Of a stretch of DNA of 64,000 nucleotides, positions 46,402 through 54,800 are shown piece by piece. Origin of the DNA: Lysobacter antibioticus (GTDB lineage Bacteria > Pseudomonadota > Gammaproteobacteria > Xanthomonadales > Xanthomonadaceae); contig NZ_CP013141.1 in the NCBI RefSeq assembly GCF_001442535.1, positions 3,265,735-3,329,734 on the forward strand, written 5' to 3'. The first letter of the stretch is position 1; the number at the start of each line of letters is the position of its first letter. The notes under the pieces were generated by a model, which was not told the DNA's origin, did not search any database, and was given only the letters and a program-made list of their open reading frames with translations. A program made the position numbers and the translations under genes.

Positions 46402-47373
46402 ATGGATGCCGCAATGAACGCGAGCTACGAGACCGCCCCCCGCAGAAACCCTGCGCTGATCAGCTTCTCCGAAATGCTCGCGTTCGTCGCGGTCGTGAAC
46501 GCGACCAGTTTCACCGGCGCGGCGCGCCAGCTCGGCACTTCGAAGTCCGTCATCAGTCGCCGCATCAGCGAGATCGAGCTGCAGCTCGGCACTCAACTGA
46601 TCGATCGCAGCGGCAGCAGAATCAGCGTTACCGACGTCGGCAATGCCTACTACGAGCGTTGCGTGTCGATCATCGCATCGGTGGAGGCCGCCAACGATCT
46701 GGCCGCCGGCTTCAACGGAGGCATCCACGGCACCCTGCGGGTTTCGGTGCCGCACTTCTTCGGTGCGCAGGTGTTGGCGCCGTTGTTCAACGAATTCGCT
46801 AATATGTATCCCGGCCTCAGGATCGACCTCGGCGTTGAAGAATGCGACGCGGGCGGCAACGACACGAACTACGATCTATCGATACGCATCGGTCACCTCG
46901 CAAACTCCAGCCTGCTCGCCAAGCGCTTGGGAGCGACGCGCTCGTGGATGTGCGCCAGCCCCGAGTACCTGGCCGCGAGAGGTACCCCGAAACTTCCGGG
47001 CGAATTGGCTTATCACGACTGCCTGGTCAATTCTGGCAACGGGACGTCGGCGGGATGGCAGTTGCTGGTCGATGGCGAGTTGAGGACGGCCCGCGTTCGC
47101 GAACGGATCCGTAGCGCATGTTGTTTCCAGTTGTTGCAAGCCGCGCGCTCCGGTCTGGGCTTGGCATTGTTGCCCGACTATGTGATTGCCGATGCGGTAG
47201 CCACCGGCCGATTGAAGGTCGTCATGCCCGACTGCGCGCCGCCCGCCGGCCCCGTATCGTTGGTGTATCCCTCCAGCAGGCGATCCTCGCGCAAGGTACA
47301 AGCGCTGATCGAGTTCCTCAGCGAGCGGCTCGCCCACGACAGCCTCGTTCGCGAGCCGATCGCGTTCGCATAG
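46402..47373 (+). CDS. LysR-family transcriptional regulator
   Basis: The 323-residue protein has the LysR winged helix at residues about 20-80 (EMLAFVAVVNATSFTGAARQLGTSKSVISRRISEIE). The substrate-binding domain follows from about residue 105 (GTLRVSVPHFFGAQVLAPLFNEF, YDLSIRIGHLANSSLLAKRL, LLPDYVIADAVATGRL). It most resembles the LysR subgroup that begins with many orphan regulators in xanthomonads and Burkholderia. It is divergent from the secreted protease, which is a natural candidate target. Two in-frame ATGs (46402, 46414) are possible starts; neither has a clear ribosome site. Confidence 0.93.
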   Translation: MDAAMNASYETAPRRNPALISFSEMLAFVAVVNATSFTGAARQLGTSKSVISRRISEIELQLGTQLIDRSGSRISVTDVGNAYYERCVSIIASVEAANDLAAGFNGGIHGTLRVSVPHFFGAQVLAPLFNEFANMYPGLRIDLGVEECDAGGNDTNYDLSIRIGHLANSSLLAKRLGATRSWMCASPEYLAARGTPKLPGELAYHDCLVNSGNGTSAGWQLLVDGELRTARVRERIRSACCFQLLQAARSGLGLALLPDYVIADAVATGRLKVVMPDCAPPAGPVSLVYPSSRRSSRKVQALIEFLSERLAHDSLVREPIAFA

Positions 47374-47775
47374 CGCAAAGATCGCGAAACATCGCAATCG
47401 TTCGCAAGGCCGAAGGCGACCGAAGCCGGTGTGTCGTTCGAAGCGACCAACATCGCACGCAGCGAGCGTTCGCGAATCGTCAACCCGATGTTGTCGATGC
47501 GGGGCTATCTGCGGGTGCGATCGGCACCTAGACTGCCCCCGCACTCGATGAGCGGTCCTTAGCCATGCCCCCGGCGACGGCTGCTCCTGATTCGGACTCC
47601 TCGGCAGGCATCGAGTGCACTGGCCGCGCTACAAGGATGTCGTGCACGGTCAGCGCCCGTCGTGATGACGGCCGGTGAGCAGACGGGCGGGTGATGTCCG
47701 CATAGGCGCCCCGTTCCGTCTTGCTCAAGTTTGCGCAGTACGCTCGATCGATCCCGCTGCGGGTAGCGCAGAGAC
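47374..47775. other. Intergenic region without recognised features
   Basis: These 402 bases lie between the 3' ends of the LysR gene (plus) and the REC-EAL gene (minus). I see no gene, strong hairpin or repeat here. Confidence 0.5.
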
Positions 47776-48993
47776 CTAGTCTGAGTTCGCAGGAGCGCCG
47801 ACCGGATGCGTGCACGCCCATGCGATCAGCTCGCCCAATTCCATCGGGCGCCCGTACAAGTAGCCTTGGCCCAGATGGCCGCCGAGCTCGCGGGCCAACC
47901 GATCCTCCCGATCGGTCTCCACGCCTTCGACGGTAACGGTTTGACCGAGGCTGAGGCCCAGTTCGATGGCCGACTGCAGCAGGACGCGCCCTTGCTCGCT
48001 GCGCGGCCCGGCGGCGACGAAGCTACGGTCGATCTTCAGCTCGGTGCTCGGCAACTGCATCAGGAACTGCATCGTCGCCGCGCCGGTGCCGTAGTCGTCG
48101 ATGGCGACCTTGAAGCCGCGCAGGCGAGAACGGATCAAGGCCTCGATCACGTGCACCGGCTCCTTCATGAGGTGCGTCTCGGTCACTTCCAGGGTGTAAC
48201 GATCCGGTCGATCGTCGGCCGCGGCGACGATCTCCGACATCCGGTCGATGATCGACAGGTTGTGCAGGTTATGCATCGATACGTTGAAGGCGAGGTTGAT
48301 GTCGATGCCGCTGCGCATCAATGTGGCGCGATCGGCCACCGCCTGGGTGAGGACGGCCAGAGTGAGCAGATCGACCAGGCCGGCGTTTTCGGCGGCCCGC
48401 ACCACATCCGACGGCGGGACCGCGCCGAATTTCGGGTCCTGCCAGCGCAACAGCGCTTCGGCGCCGACGAACGAGCGCTTGCCCAGTTCCAGCTTGGGTT
48501 GATAAGCCAGATGCAGCGCGCCGCCGTCGATGCCGCCGCGGATACCGTCGCCGTCGATCGCCACATCGGGCGCGTCCTGCAACGACCGGCCTTCCGCCGG
48601 GCGATATCGCCCCAACACCGTGGTCAGGGATTGCAGATCGACTGGTTTTTCCAGCACCCCGAGTATCGTCAAGCCCTTGGCTTCGGCGAACTGCCGGCTG
48701 ACATCCAGTACGCGGGAATCCTCGCCGCTGAGCAGGACGACGGCGGGGCGGCGGGACAGCGCGGCGACATGGCTCAGCAAACGGATCCCGTCCATGCCCG
48801 GCATGTTGAGGTCGCATATCAGCAGGTCGAAGGGGTGGGCCGCCAGCCGTTCGAGGGCCAACTCGCCTTTGTCCGCGGTTTCGAGAAGGCGCAGCCCGGC
48901 GTCGCTGAGCAGCGCGGAGATGATCTCGAGCATCACCGGATCGTCGTCGACGACCAGAGCCCTCAATCCGACCGGGTACGGCGAGTTGGGCAA
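47776..48993 (-). CDS. REC-EAL response regulator, probable c-di-GMP phosphodiesterase (RocR-like)
   Basis: The 405-residue protein has an N-terminal receiver (ALVVDDDPVML, Asp61 in LLICDLNMPGMDG, LLSGED, VLEKPV) and an EAL domain from about residue 150. Catalytic EAL motifs are intact: GAEALLRWQ, FNVSMHN, LEVTETHL, AIDDYGTGAATM, LKIDRSFV, TVEGVETD and QGYLYGRPM. It should hydrolyse c-di-GMP under control of phosphorylation. Architecture and length match RocR of Pseudomonas and VieA-like proteins, which work beside a LuxR-type regulator. The gene is divergent from the Hpt-regulator pair, 135 bases apart. Confidence 0.93.
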   Translation of the reverse strand: MPNSPYPVGLRALVVDDDPVMLEIISALLSDAGLRLLETADKGELALERLAAHPFDLLICDLNMPGMDGIRLLSHVAALSRRPAVVLLSGEDSRVLDVSRQFAEAKGLTILGVLEKPVDLQSLTTVLGRYRPAEGRSLQDAPDVAIDGDGIRGGIDGGALHLAYQPKLELGKRSFVGAEALLRWQDPKFGAVPPSDVVRAAENAGLVDLLTLAVLTQAVADRATLMRSGIDINLAFNVSMHNLHNLSIIDRMSEIVAAADDRPDRYTLEVTETHLMKEPVHVIEALIRSRLRGFKVAIDDYGTGAATMQFLMQLPSTELKIDRSFVAAGPRSEQGRVLLQSAIELGLSLGQTVTVEGVETDREDRLARELGGHLGQGYLYGRPMELGELIAWACTHPVGAPANSD

Positions 48994-49128
48994 ACGTGGT
49001 CTCCGTCATGGACAATCGCGACGAGTTGTCTTAGAACGCCAGCATATGCGCGCAGCGATCAAAGAACGGACGGCTTGCCTATATCATGCACCGTTCTCAA
49101 CCCGGGCGGGAGGCGGATTCGGACTGCG

Positions 49129-49491
49129 ATGAAGACCCCCGGTTTCGAGCCCTTGAGCCGTCTTTTGCGAGGCGATGCCGCCCGGGTGCGCAGGGTGCTG
49201 GAGGTCTTCGCCCGCTGCACCGGCGAGGACCTGCAGCAACTGGACCGGGCCTGGGCGAGCCGCGACTGGGCGACGATCGGCGCGCTGACGCACAAGATGA
49301 AGTCCGGCTGCCTGCAGATCGGGGAGACGTCGGCGGCGGAGGGGTTGGCGTCCATCGAACGGGAGGTGTCCGCCGGTTCTGCGGACGATACCCTCGGGCG
49401 AATATTCGCAACCACGCGAGACGAACTGGATGGGGTGATGATGCGCGTCATCGCCTACCTGGCGTATCCGGATGAGGCGGGTGAAGCATGA
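49129..49491 (+). CDS. Stand-alone histidine phosphotransfer (Hpt) protein
   Basis: The 120-residue all-helical protein has the Hpt signature LTHKMKSGCLQIGE with phospho-acceptor His55 and the following Lys and Gly. It should shuttle phosphate between hybrid kinases and response regulators. The stop overlaps the start of the LuxR-type regulator gene by four bases (ATGA), which strongly suggests they are partners. The ATG at 49129 follows the GGGAGG at about 49107 at longer than ideal distance. Two diverged paralogues lie downstream at 50385 and 50957. Confidence 0.88.
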   Translation: MKTPGFEPLSRLLRGDAARVRRVLEVFARCTGEDLQQLDRAWASRDWATIGALTHKMKSGCLQIGETSAAEGLASIEREVSAGSADDTLGRIFATTRDELDGVMMRVIAYLAYPDEAGEA

Positions 49492-50132
49492 ATGCGAATG
49501 CGTTGCCGGCAAGAATACTGATTGCGGACGATCACCCGATCATCATCGTCGCGCTTGCGGAAATGCTGAAAACCGCGCTCGGCCAAAGCCGCGTTCTGGT
49601 CGATTCGGTTACCGACAGCGACAGCCTGCTTTCCCGCTTACGGGCCGAATCCTGGGAGTATCTGATCCTGGACCTGCGCATGCCCGGTCGATTGAACAGC
49701 GCTCCGCTGCTGCAGGCGATCCTGGCCGCGCAACCCTCGCTGCAAGTGGTGATCTACACCGGAGAAGAGCATCCCTGTCTGGCCCAGGCGTTGCTGGATC
49801 TGGGTGCCCGCGCCTTCGTTTCCAAGGCCAGCGGCCCGCAAGTGGCGATCGACGCCATCGGCGCGGTCGTGGCTGGGAACAGTTACGTCGACCCGCTGGT
49901 CGATCTCGATGCCGCGCGAAAGCATCCGTGGCACCAGCTCACCTCGGGCGAGCGGACGGTGATGATCGCCCTGGCGCGGGGCGAGAACCTGCAGGCCATC
50001 GCCATCGACAGCAATCGCAGCTACAAAACCGTGACGACGCATAAATACAACGCGTTGCGCAAACTGGGTTTGAGATCGAAGGACGAGCTCGGCCACTATC
50101 TTGAGCAGCACGGGCTCGACTACCTGTTATAG
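49488..50132 (+). CDS. LuxR/NarL-type response regulator
   Basis: The 214-residue protein has a receiver with LIADDHPIII, phospho-acceptor Asp62 in LILDLRMPG, the Thr in VIYTGEE and Lys in FVSKASG. The C-terminal helix-turn-helix is HQLTSGERTVMIALARGENLQ, then SNRSYKTVTTHKYNALRKLGL. BvgA, RcsB and RocA1 share this arrangement. It is translationally coupled to the Hpt gene. The three boxes at 46138, 50243 and 50872 resemble RcsB/BvgA sites and are possible targets. Confidence 0.93.
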   Translation: MNANALPARILIADDHPIIIVALAEMLKTALGQSRVLVDSVTDSDSLLSRLRAESWEYLILDLRMPGRLNSAPLLQAILAAQPSLQVVIYTGEEHPCLAQALLDLGARAFVSKASGPQVAIDAIGAVVAGNSYVDPLVDLDAARKHPWHQLTSGERTVMIALARGENLQAIAIDSNRSYKTVTTHKYNALRKLGLRSKDELGHYLEQHGLDYLL

Positions 50133-50242
50133 AGCTCGCCGCGGTGGGCCCGAATGCGTGCACGCCGCGCCGATGGCGTCGTAGCCGCGTGGCCAAGCTG
50201 GGGCGCTGAAGACCGCGCGCTTCCTGCCGGCTTGGCCGAGCA

Positions 50243-50261
50243 CTAAGATTTTTCCTAATTC
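50243..50261 (+). promoter_or_regulatory. RcsB/BvgA-like box, copy 2
   Basis: The sequence CTAAGATTTTTCCTAATTC contains TAAGATTTTTCCTA, close to the RcsAB-box pattern. It lies 124 bases upstream of the Hpt-like gene at 50385 and 111 bases after the LuxR-type regulator stop. Confidence 0.6.
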
Positions 50262-50384
50262 CCGCCACCGGGCCCTGCATTCATCATGCTTCGCGCGCCT
50301 GGCCGGCCGGACGACGGACTCGTCTGGGCCACCAGGCTCTACGGCAGCGAACGCAGGCCCACTCATGTCCCTCAGGAGCAGGCG

Positions 50385-50765
50385 ATGACTGTCCATTTTC
50401 CCGAGCTCGCCCGATTGCTGAAGAACGACCAGCACAAAGTGCGGCGGGTGGTCTGGGAGTTCTATCGTTCGGCGATCAAGGATCTGCATCGCCTGGAGCA
50501 GGCTGCCGCCGCGAACGAGTGGCCCACCGTTCGCGCACTGGCATGGCGGATTCAGGTCAGCTGCCTGCAGGTAGGCGAGCACGAGGCGGCGGAAGCGGCG
50601 GCCGGTCTGAGCCGCGCTGCGGGCGAGTGCTTCGCCGATGCCTTTCGCCAGTGGCGACCGCGGATCGTGCAGACCCTGGATCGCGCAGAGGAATTCGTCG
50701 GACGCGGCATCGCCGAGCGGAAGTCGCCGCCCGATTCGGTCGGCGTCGGCAGCGTCAGGCACTGA
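50385..50765 (+). CDS. Hpt-like protein lacking the phospho-histidine
   Basis: The 126-residue protein aligns with the Hpt at 49129 (LLKNDQHKVRRVVWEFYRSA, LAWRIQVSCLQVGE against LTHKMKSGCLQIGE). The phospho-accepting His is replaced by Trp54 and the next Lys by Gln, so it cannot carry phosphate in the normal way. It may act as a docking decoy or inhibitor of the relay; that is inference. AGGAG at 50374-50378 fixes the ATG; an in-frame ATG at 50286 has no such site. A box of the CTAAGA type lies upstream. Confidence 0.8.
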   Translation: MTVHFPELARLLKNDQHKVRRVVWEFYRSAIKDLHRLEQAAAANEWPTVRALAWRIQVSCLQVGEHEAAEAAAGLSRAAGECFADAFRQWRPRIVQTLDRAEEFVGRGIAERKSPPDSVGVGSVRH

Positions 50766-50871
50766 TCGCGTCCGCCGGTGCCGTCCACGGCGATGTGGAG
50801 CAAGCCCAATGCAGCGGGTTTTCATCGACGATGCGCGCCAGTGTTTTGCCGACACCTCCTAGGCCCCGGCT

Positions 50872-50890
50872 CTAAGACTTTTCCCTATTC
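50872..50890 (+). promoter_or_regulatory. RcsB/BvgA-like box, copy 3
   Basis: The sequence CTAAGACTTTTCCCTATTC lies 66 bases upstream of the ATG of the broken Hpt-like gene at 50957. Together with copies 1 and 2 it defines the shared motif. Confidence 0.58.
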
Positions 50891-50956
50891 CGACGGCGCC
50901 GACAGCCTGCCTAAAATGTGACCAATGACACGAATTTTATCGTGTAGGAGGTGGCG

Positions 50957-51277
50957 ATGTCCGCACAGATGGCCGAGTTCTGCGAACTGCTCGAACACGA
51001 CCCGGACAAGGTCCGGCACGTGGCGCGGGTGTTCTACCGCGGCGTCGCCGCGGATCTGCAGCGGCTGGAGGGCGCCGCTGCGGCTAACGAATGGCAGCTC
51101 GTCAGCGAGTTGTCGTAGCGCATCCACAGCGTCTGTCTGCAGTTGTCCGAACACGATGGCGCCAGCGTTGCGGCGGAGTTGCGCCAAGTCGCGGGCGAAC
51201 GCTTCGCTGCCGCCTATGCCCGGCATCGGCCGGTCATCGCCGAGATGTTGAGCCACAGCGAAGATTTCGAGCATTGA
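50957..51277 (+). pseudogene. Third Hpt-like paralogue, interrupted by TAG at codon 54
   Basis: Reading through gives 106 residues (FCELLEHDPDKVRHVARVFY, LEGAAAANEW, then RIHSVCLQLSEHDGASVAAE), closely related to the Hpt-like protein at 50385 (LEQAAAANEW). Codon 54 is TAG at 51116-51118, exactly where the paralogue has Trp (TGG), so one G-to-A change explains it. A strong TAGGAGGT ribosome site at 50944-50951 and the CTAAGA box upstream are intact. No further frameshift is seen up to the natural TGA at 51275, so the break is recent, or a short N-terminal fragment is made. Confidence 0.8.
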
Positions 51278-51832
51278 AACAAGATCGCGTCTCCATCGGG
51301 CATGGAGACGGATGAAAGGGGCTGCATGAAAAGAACTGTCAGCGCCATCAGCTTGCGGCGTCGGCCGCTTCACTATCCGATGCTCACTCAAACTAACCTT
51401 TTCTCACTGCGACGACGGCTTCGCGTGGAAGGCGCGTGACGAGCAGCGGCGCTTCTCCGCTCCTTGTTGGCTAAGTGCAGCGCGATGCCCCGAATCCGCT
51501 TGCGGGGTCGCTATTTTCGGGTGTAGAAGTCTCTTCGACATCAGCCGATAGCGCTTGTCCGAACAGGGGAGGTCGGCGTCATCGCAGTGCTCCGCATTGT
51601 GTCGCCGCTCGCCGCTGGTTCCGATTCCAAGCCGCCCGCGTTGTTCGTTTCGCGAAGGTTTCCGCTCAGCGTATCGCCGAACTTGGCCGTACTTCGCTGC
51701 CTTCTTGTACGAAACCCTGCCGATCCATCCAGCACTTCGACCCAGTTCGTATCTGACGACTGTTATCGATGTAGTCGCCGTAGTCGACGGCCCCTCGTCC
51801 GTCCTGCGCACGCGAGTCCCACGGAGAAATCT
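51278..51832. other. Intergenic region before the autotransporter gene
   Basis: These 555 bases hold no gene I can support. A short stem-loop (GTCTCCAT / ATGGAGAC, 51289-51309, no T-run) lies 12 bases after the broken Hpt-like gene. The promoter of the giant adhesin should be here. Confidence 0.5.
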
Positions 51833-54800
51833 ATGAACCGCATTTTCCGCATCCTCTGGTCGCAGGCGCTGAACGCGTGGGTGGTCGTTTCCGAGCTCGC
51901 CACCAGCCGCGGCAAGAGCAGGGGAGGGGCCGACAAGCGCGGCCGGGCATACGAGTTGGTGCTCGATCGCGATCAAGTCGAAGGCTCGCCGCCTGCGCGC
52001 AACTGGCCCTTGCAGTTGGGCGTGTTCGCGGCCTTGTTGTCTCTGTTCGCGCCGGTACAGGCCGCGAACCGGTTCTGGGACGTCAACGGCACGGCCATCG
52101 GCCGAGGCGGCACCGGCACCTGGAACACGAGCAGCGCGTTCTGGAGCCCGAACGGCGATGGCGTGAGCGGCCCCTACAGCGCCTGGAACAACGCCGCGCT
52201 GGACGATGCGTTCTTCGGCGGCACCGCCGGCACCGTGACCTTAGGCGTGCCGATCACCGCGCACAACCTCACCTTCGAGACCACCGGTTACACGCTCAAC
52301 GGCAGCACTCTGACCTTGGGGGGAGTCACGCCCACCATCACGGTCAATGGCGGCGTCAACGCCACCATCAATTCGGTCATTGCCGGAACTGCGGGTCTGA
52401 CCAGGGCCGGTTCCGGGAACTTGACCCTCAACGGCGTCAATACCTTCAGCGGTAACGTCAACGTTATCGGCAGCAATTGGTTGTTCGTCAACGGCGACGC
52501 CGCGCTCGGTGCGGCAGGCAACGGCATCACGCTGGCCAATGGCACTGGCTTGTCGAGCACCGGCGCGTTGAATGCCAGCCGCGTAGTCACGCTGACCAGC
52601 GGTACCGGGTTCATCGGCGGGGGCGCCGGTTCGGCGCGCTTCACCGGAGCCGGCGGCCTCAACGTGGGCAACGGCATTGCGCTGACCAACAATGCCAATG
52701 ACTACACCGGGCCAACGGCGCTGACCGCCAACGGTTCTTTTTCCTTCAGCTCCATCGCCAATGTCAACGGCGGGCCCAGCGCACTCGGCGCGCCGACCAC
52801 GGTGGCCGCTGGCACGATAACGTTGAATCCCGGGGACTCGGGAACCACCGCGATCTACACCGGCGGCGGCTCCACCTCCGACCGCAACTGGAGCATTACC
52901 TCGCGCTTCTTCGGCAATTCCGGTATCACCAATGCGGGCACCGGCACTCTGACGTTGACCGGCAACATCGTGGGCAATTACGCGAATGGCGCCTTCGCCC
53001 AGCGCGGCACTTTCTTCAGCGCGCAGAGCGCGGACTTGGTGTTATCGGGCATCATCAGCGGCAACCAACCCCTTTTCACGTTGACGGGCGGCGGCACGAA
53101 TCGCACGATCACGCTCGGCGGAGCCAATACCTACACCACCAGCAACACCACCAGCATCAGCAACGTGACGGTGATGGCGAGCACGCTTGCCAACACCGGT
53201 ATCGCCAGTTCGCTGGGTACAAGTGGCGCCATCGGCATCACCAATGCCGTGCTGAACTACACCGGCGCCGGTGCCGCCAGCAACCGCGCCTGGGGGCTCA
53301 ACAACGGTACGATCAACAGCGACGGCACCGGGGCGCTGGCGCTCAGCGGCACCTTGGGCCTTAGCAACACCGGTACGCTCGGCGGCAGCTTCGTCGGCGC
53401 CGACAACGTCTTCTCCGGCGTCATTTCCGGTACGGGCGGCTTGGCCAAGAGCGGGGCGTCCACCTGGGTGGTCAATGGCATCAATACCTACACCGGCGCC
53501 ACCACCGTCAATAGCGGGACCTTACGCGCAGGCACCACGACGGCATTCGGAGCGAGCAGCGGCGCGGTGGTCAATGGCGGAACCCTGGACCTCAACGATC
53601 TGGCCATCACGTTGCCCTCGTTGGCCGGTAGCGGCGGCATCGTCGACCTTGGATCGGGCACGCTGACCCTGGATGCGCTCGCAGCCGTCAACACCAGCTA
53701 TGCGGGCAATATCACCGGCACCGGCGGCCTGACCAAGAACGGGGCCAGCACCCAGGTCCTCACCGGCAGCAACACCTACACCGGAGCGACTACGGTCAAC
53801 GGCGGCACGCTGCGGCTGGATTTCGCCGGCGCAGGCGGGCCCGCCAGCGACATCATCTCCAGCGCCTCGACCCTGACCATGGGCGGCGGCACCCTCAATG
53901 CGGTCGGCGCCGCCGGCGAGGCCAATACCCAGACCTTCAACGGCTTGAACGTCGTCGCCGGCAACAACACGATCGGTGCGACCTCGGGTGCCGGCGGCAG
54001 CATGACCGTCAACCTCGGCGCCATCACCCGCACCGGCGGACTGATCAACTTCAATCTGCCGGGCAGCGGCAACATCACCACGACCAACACCCTCCTGGGC
54101 GGCTGGGCCACGGTCAACGGCACCGACTACGCCAAGGTGGTCGGCGGCAACATCCTCGCCTTCACCGACGCCGACTACACCGACAAGGACGACGCGTCGA
54201 CTTGGTTGACCGGCGAATTCATCTCCGACAGCGATGCCGATGCCGACAGCTTTTTCGGTACGGTCGGCAGCAATACCCAGCTCGGCGGCCTGCAGTTCAC
54301 TACGCCGGACGCGACCACCACCGTCACCGTCGCCGGCGGCCAGACGCTGGGCATCGATGGGACCATCATCGTCGCGCCGTCGGTCGGCGCCAACAACCAG
54401 ACGATCACCGGCGGCTCGCTCACCGGCATGGTAGGCGGCGGTACGCTCGGTATCCAGCAGAACGGCACCGGCAACTTCACCATCGCCTCGCAGATCGTCG
54501 ACAACGGCGGCAGCATCGGCTTCACCAAGGCCGGTACCGGCTTGGTCACGCTGAGCAACGCCGCCAATAGCTATACCGGCGGCACCAACGTCTCTCAGGG
54601 AATATTGTCGGTCGCCAGCATCGCCAACGGCGGCGCGGCGAGCAGTATCGGCGCTTCGTCCGCCGCTTCGTCCAACCTGGTGTTGGAAGGCAGCACGTTG
54701 CGCTACACCGGCGCTACCACCAGCAGCGATCGCGGCTTCACCATCGCCAAATCCGGCGCGATCCTGGGCAGCAGCATCGACGTCACCAACGCTGCCGCCA

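Noticed and set aside
51116..51118. TAG in the third Hpt-like gene as a recoded (read-through) codon
   Set aside because: It coincides with a Trp codon in the paralogue and one base change explains it; no recoding signal was seen.
51289..51309. Stem-loop GTCTCCAT/ATGGAGAC as an intrinsic terminator
   Set aside because: No T-run follows and the stem is moderate; kept only as a note in the intergenic entry.
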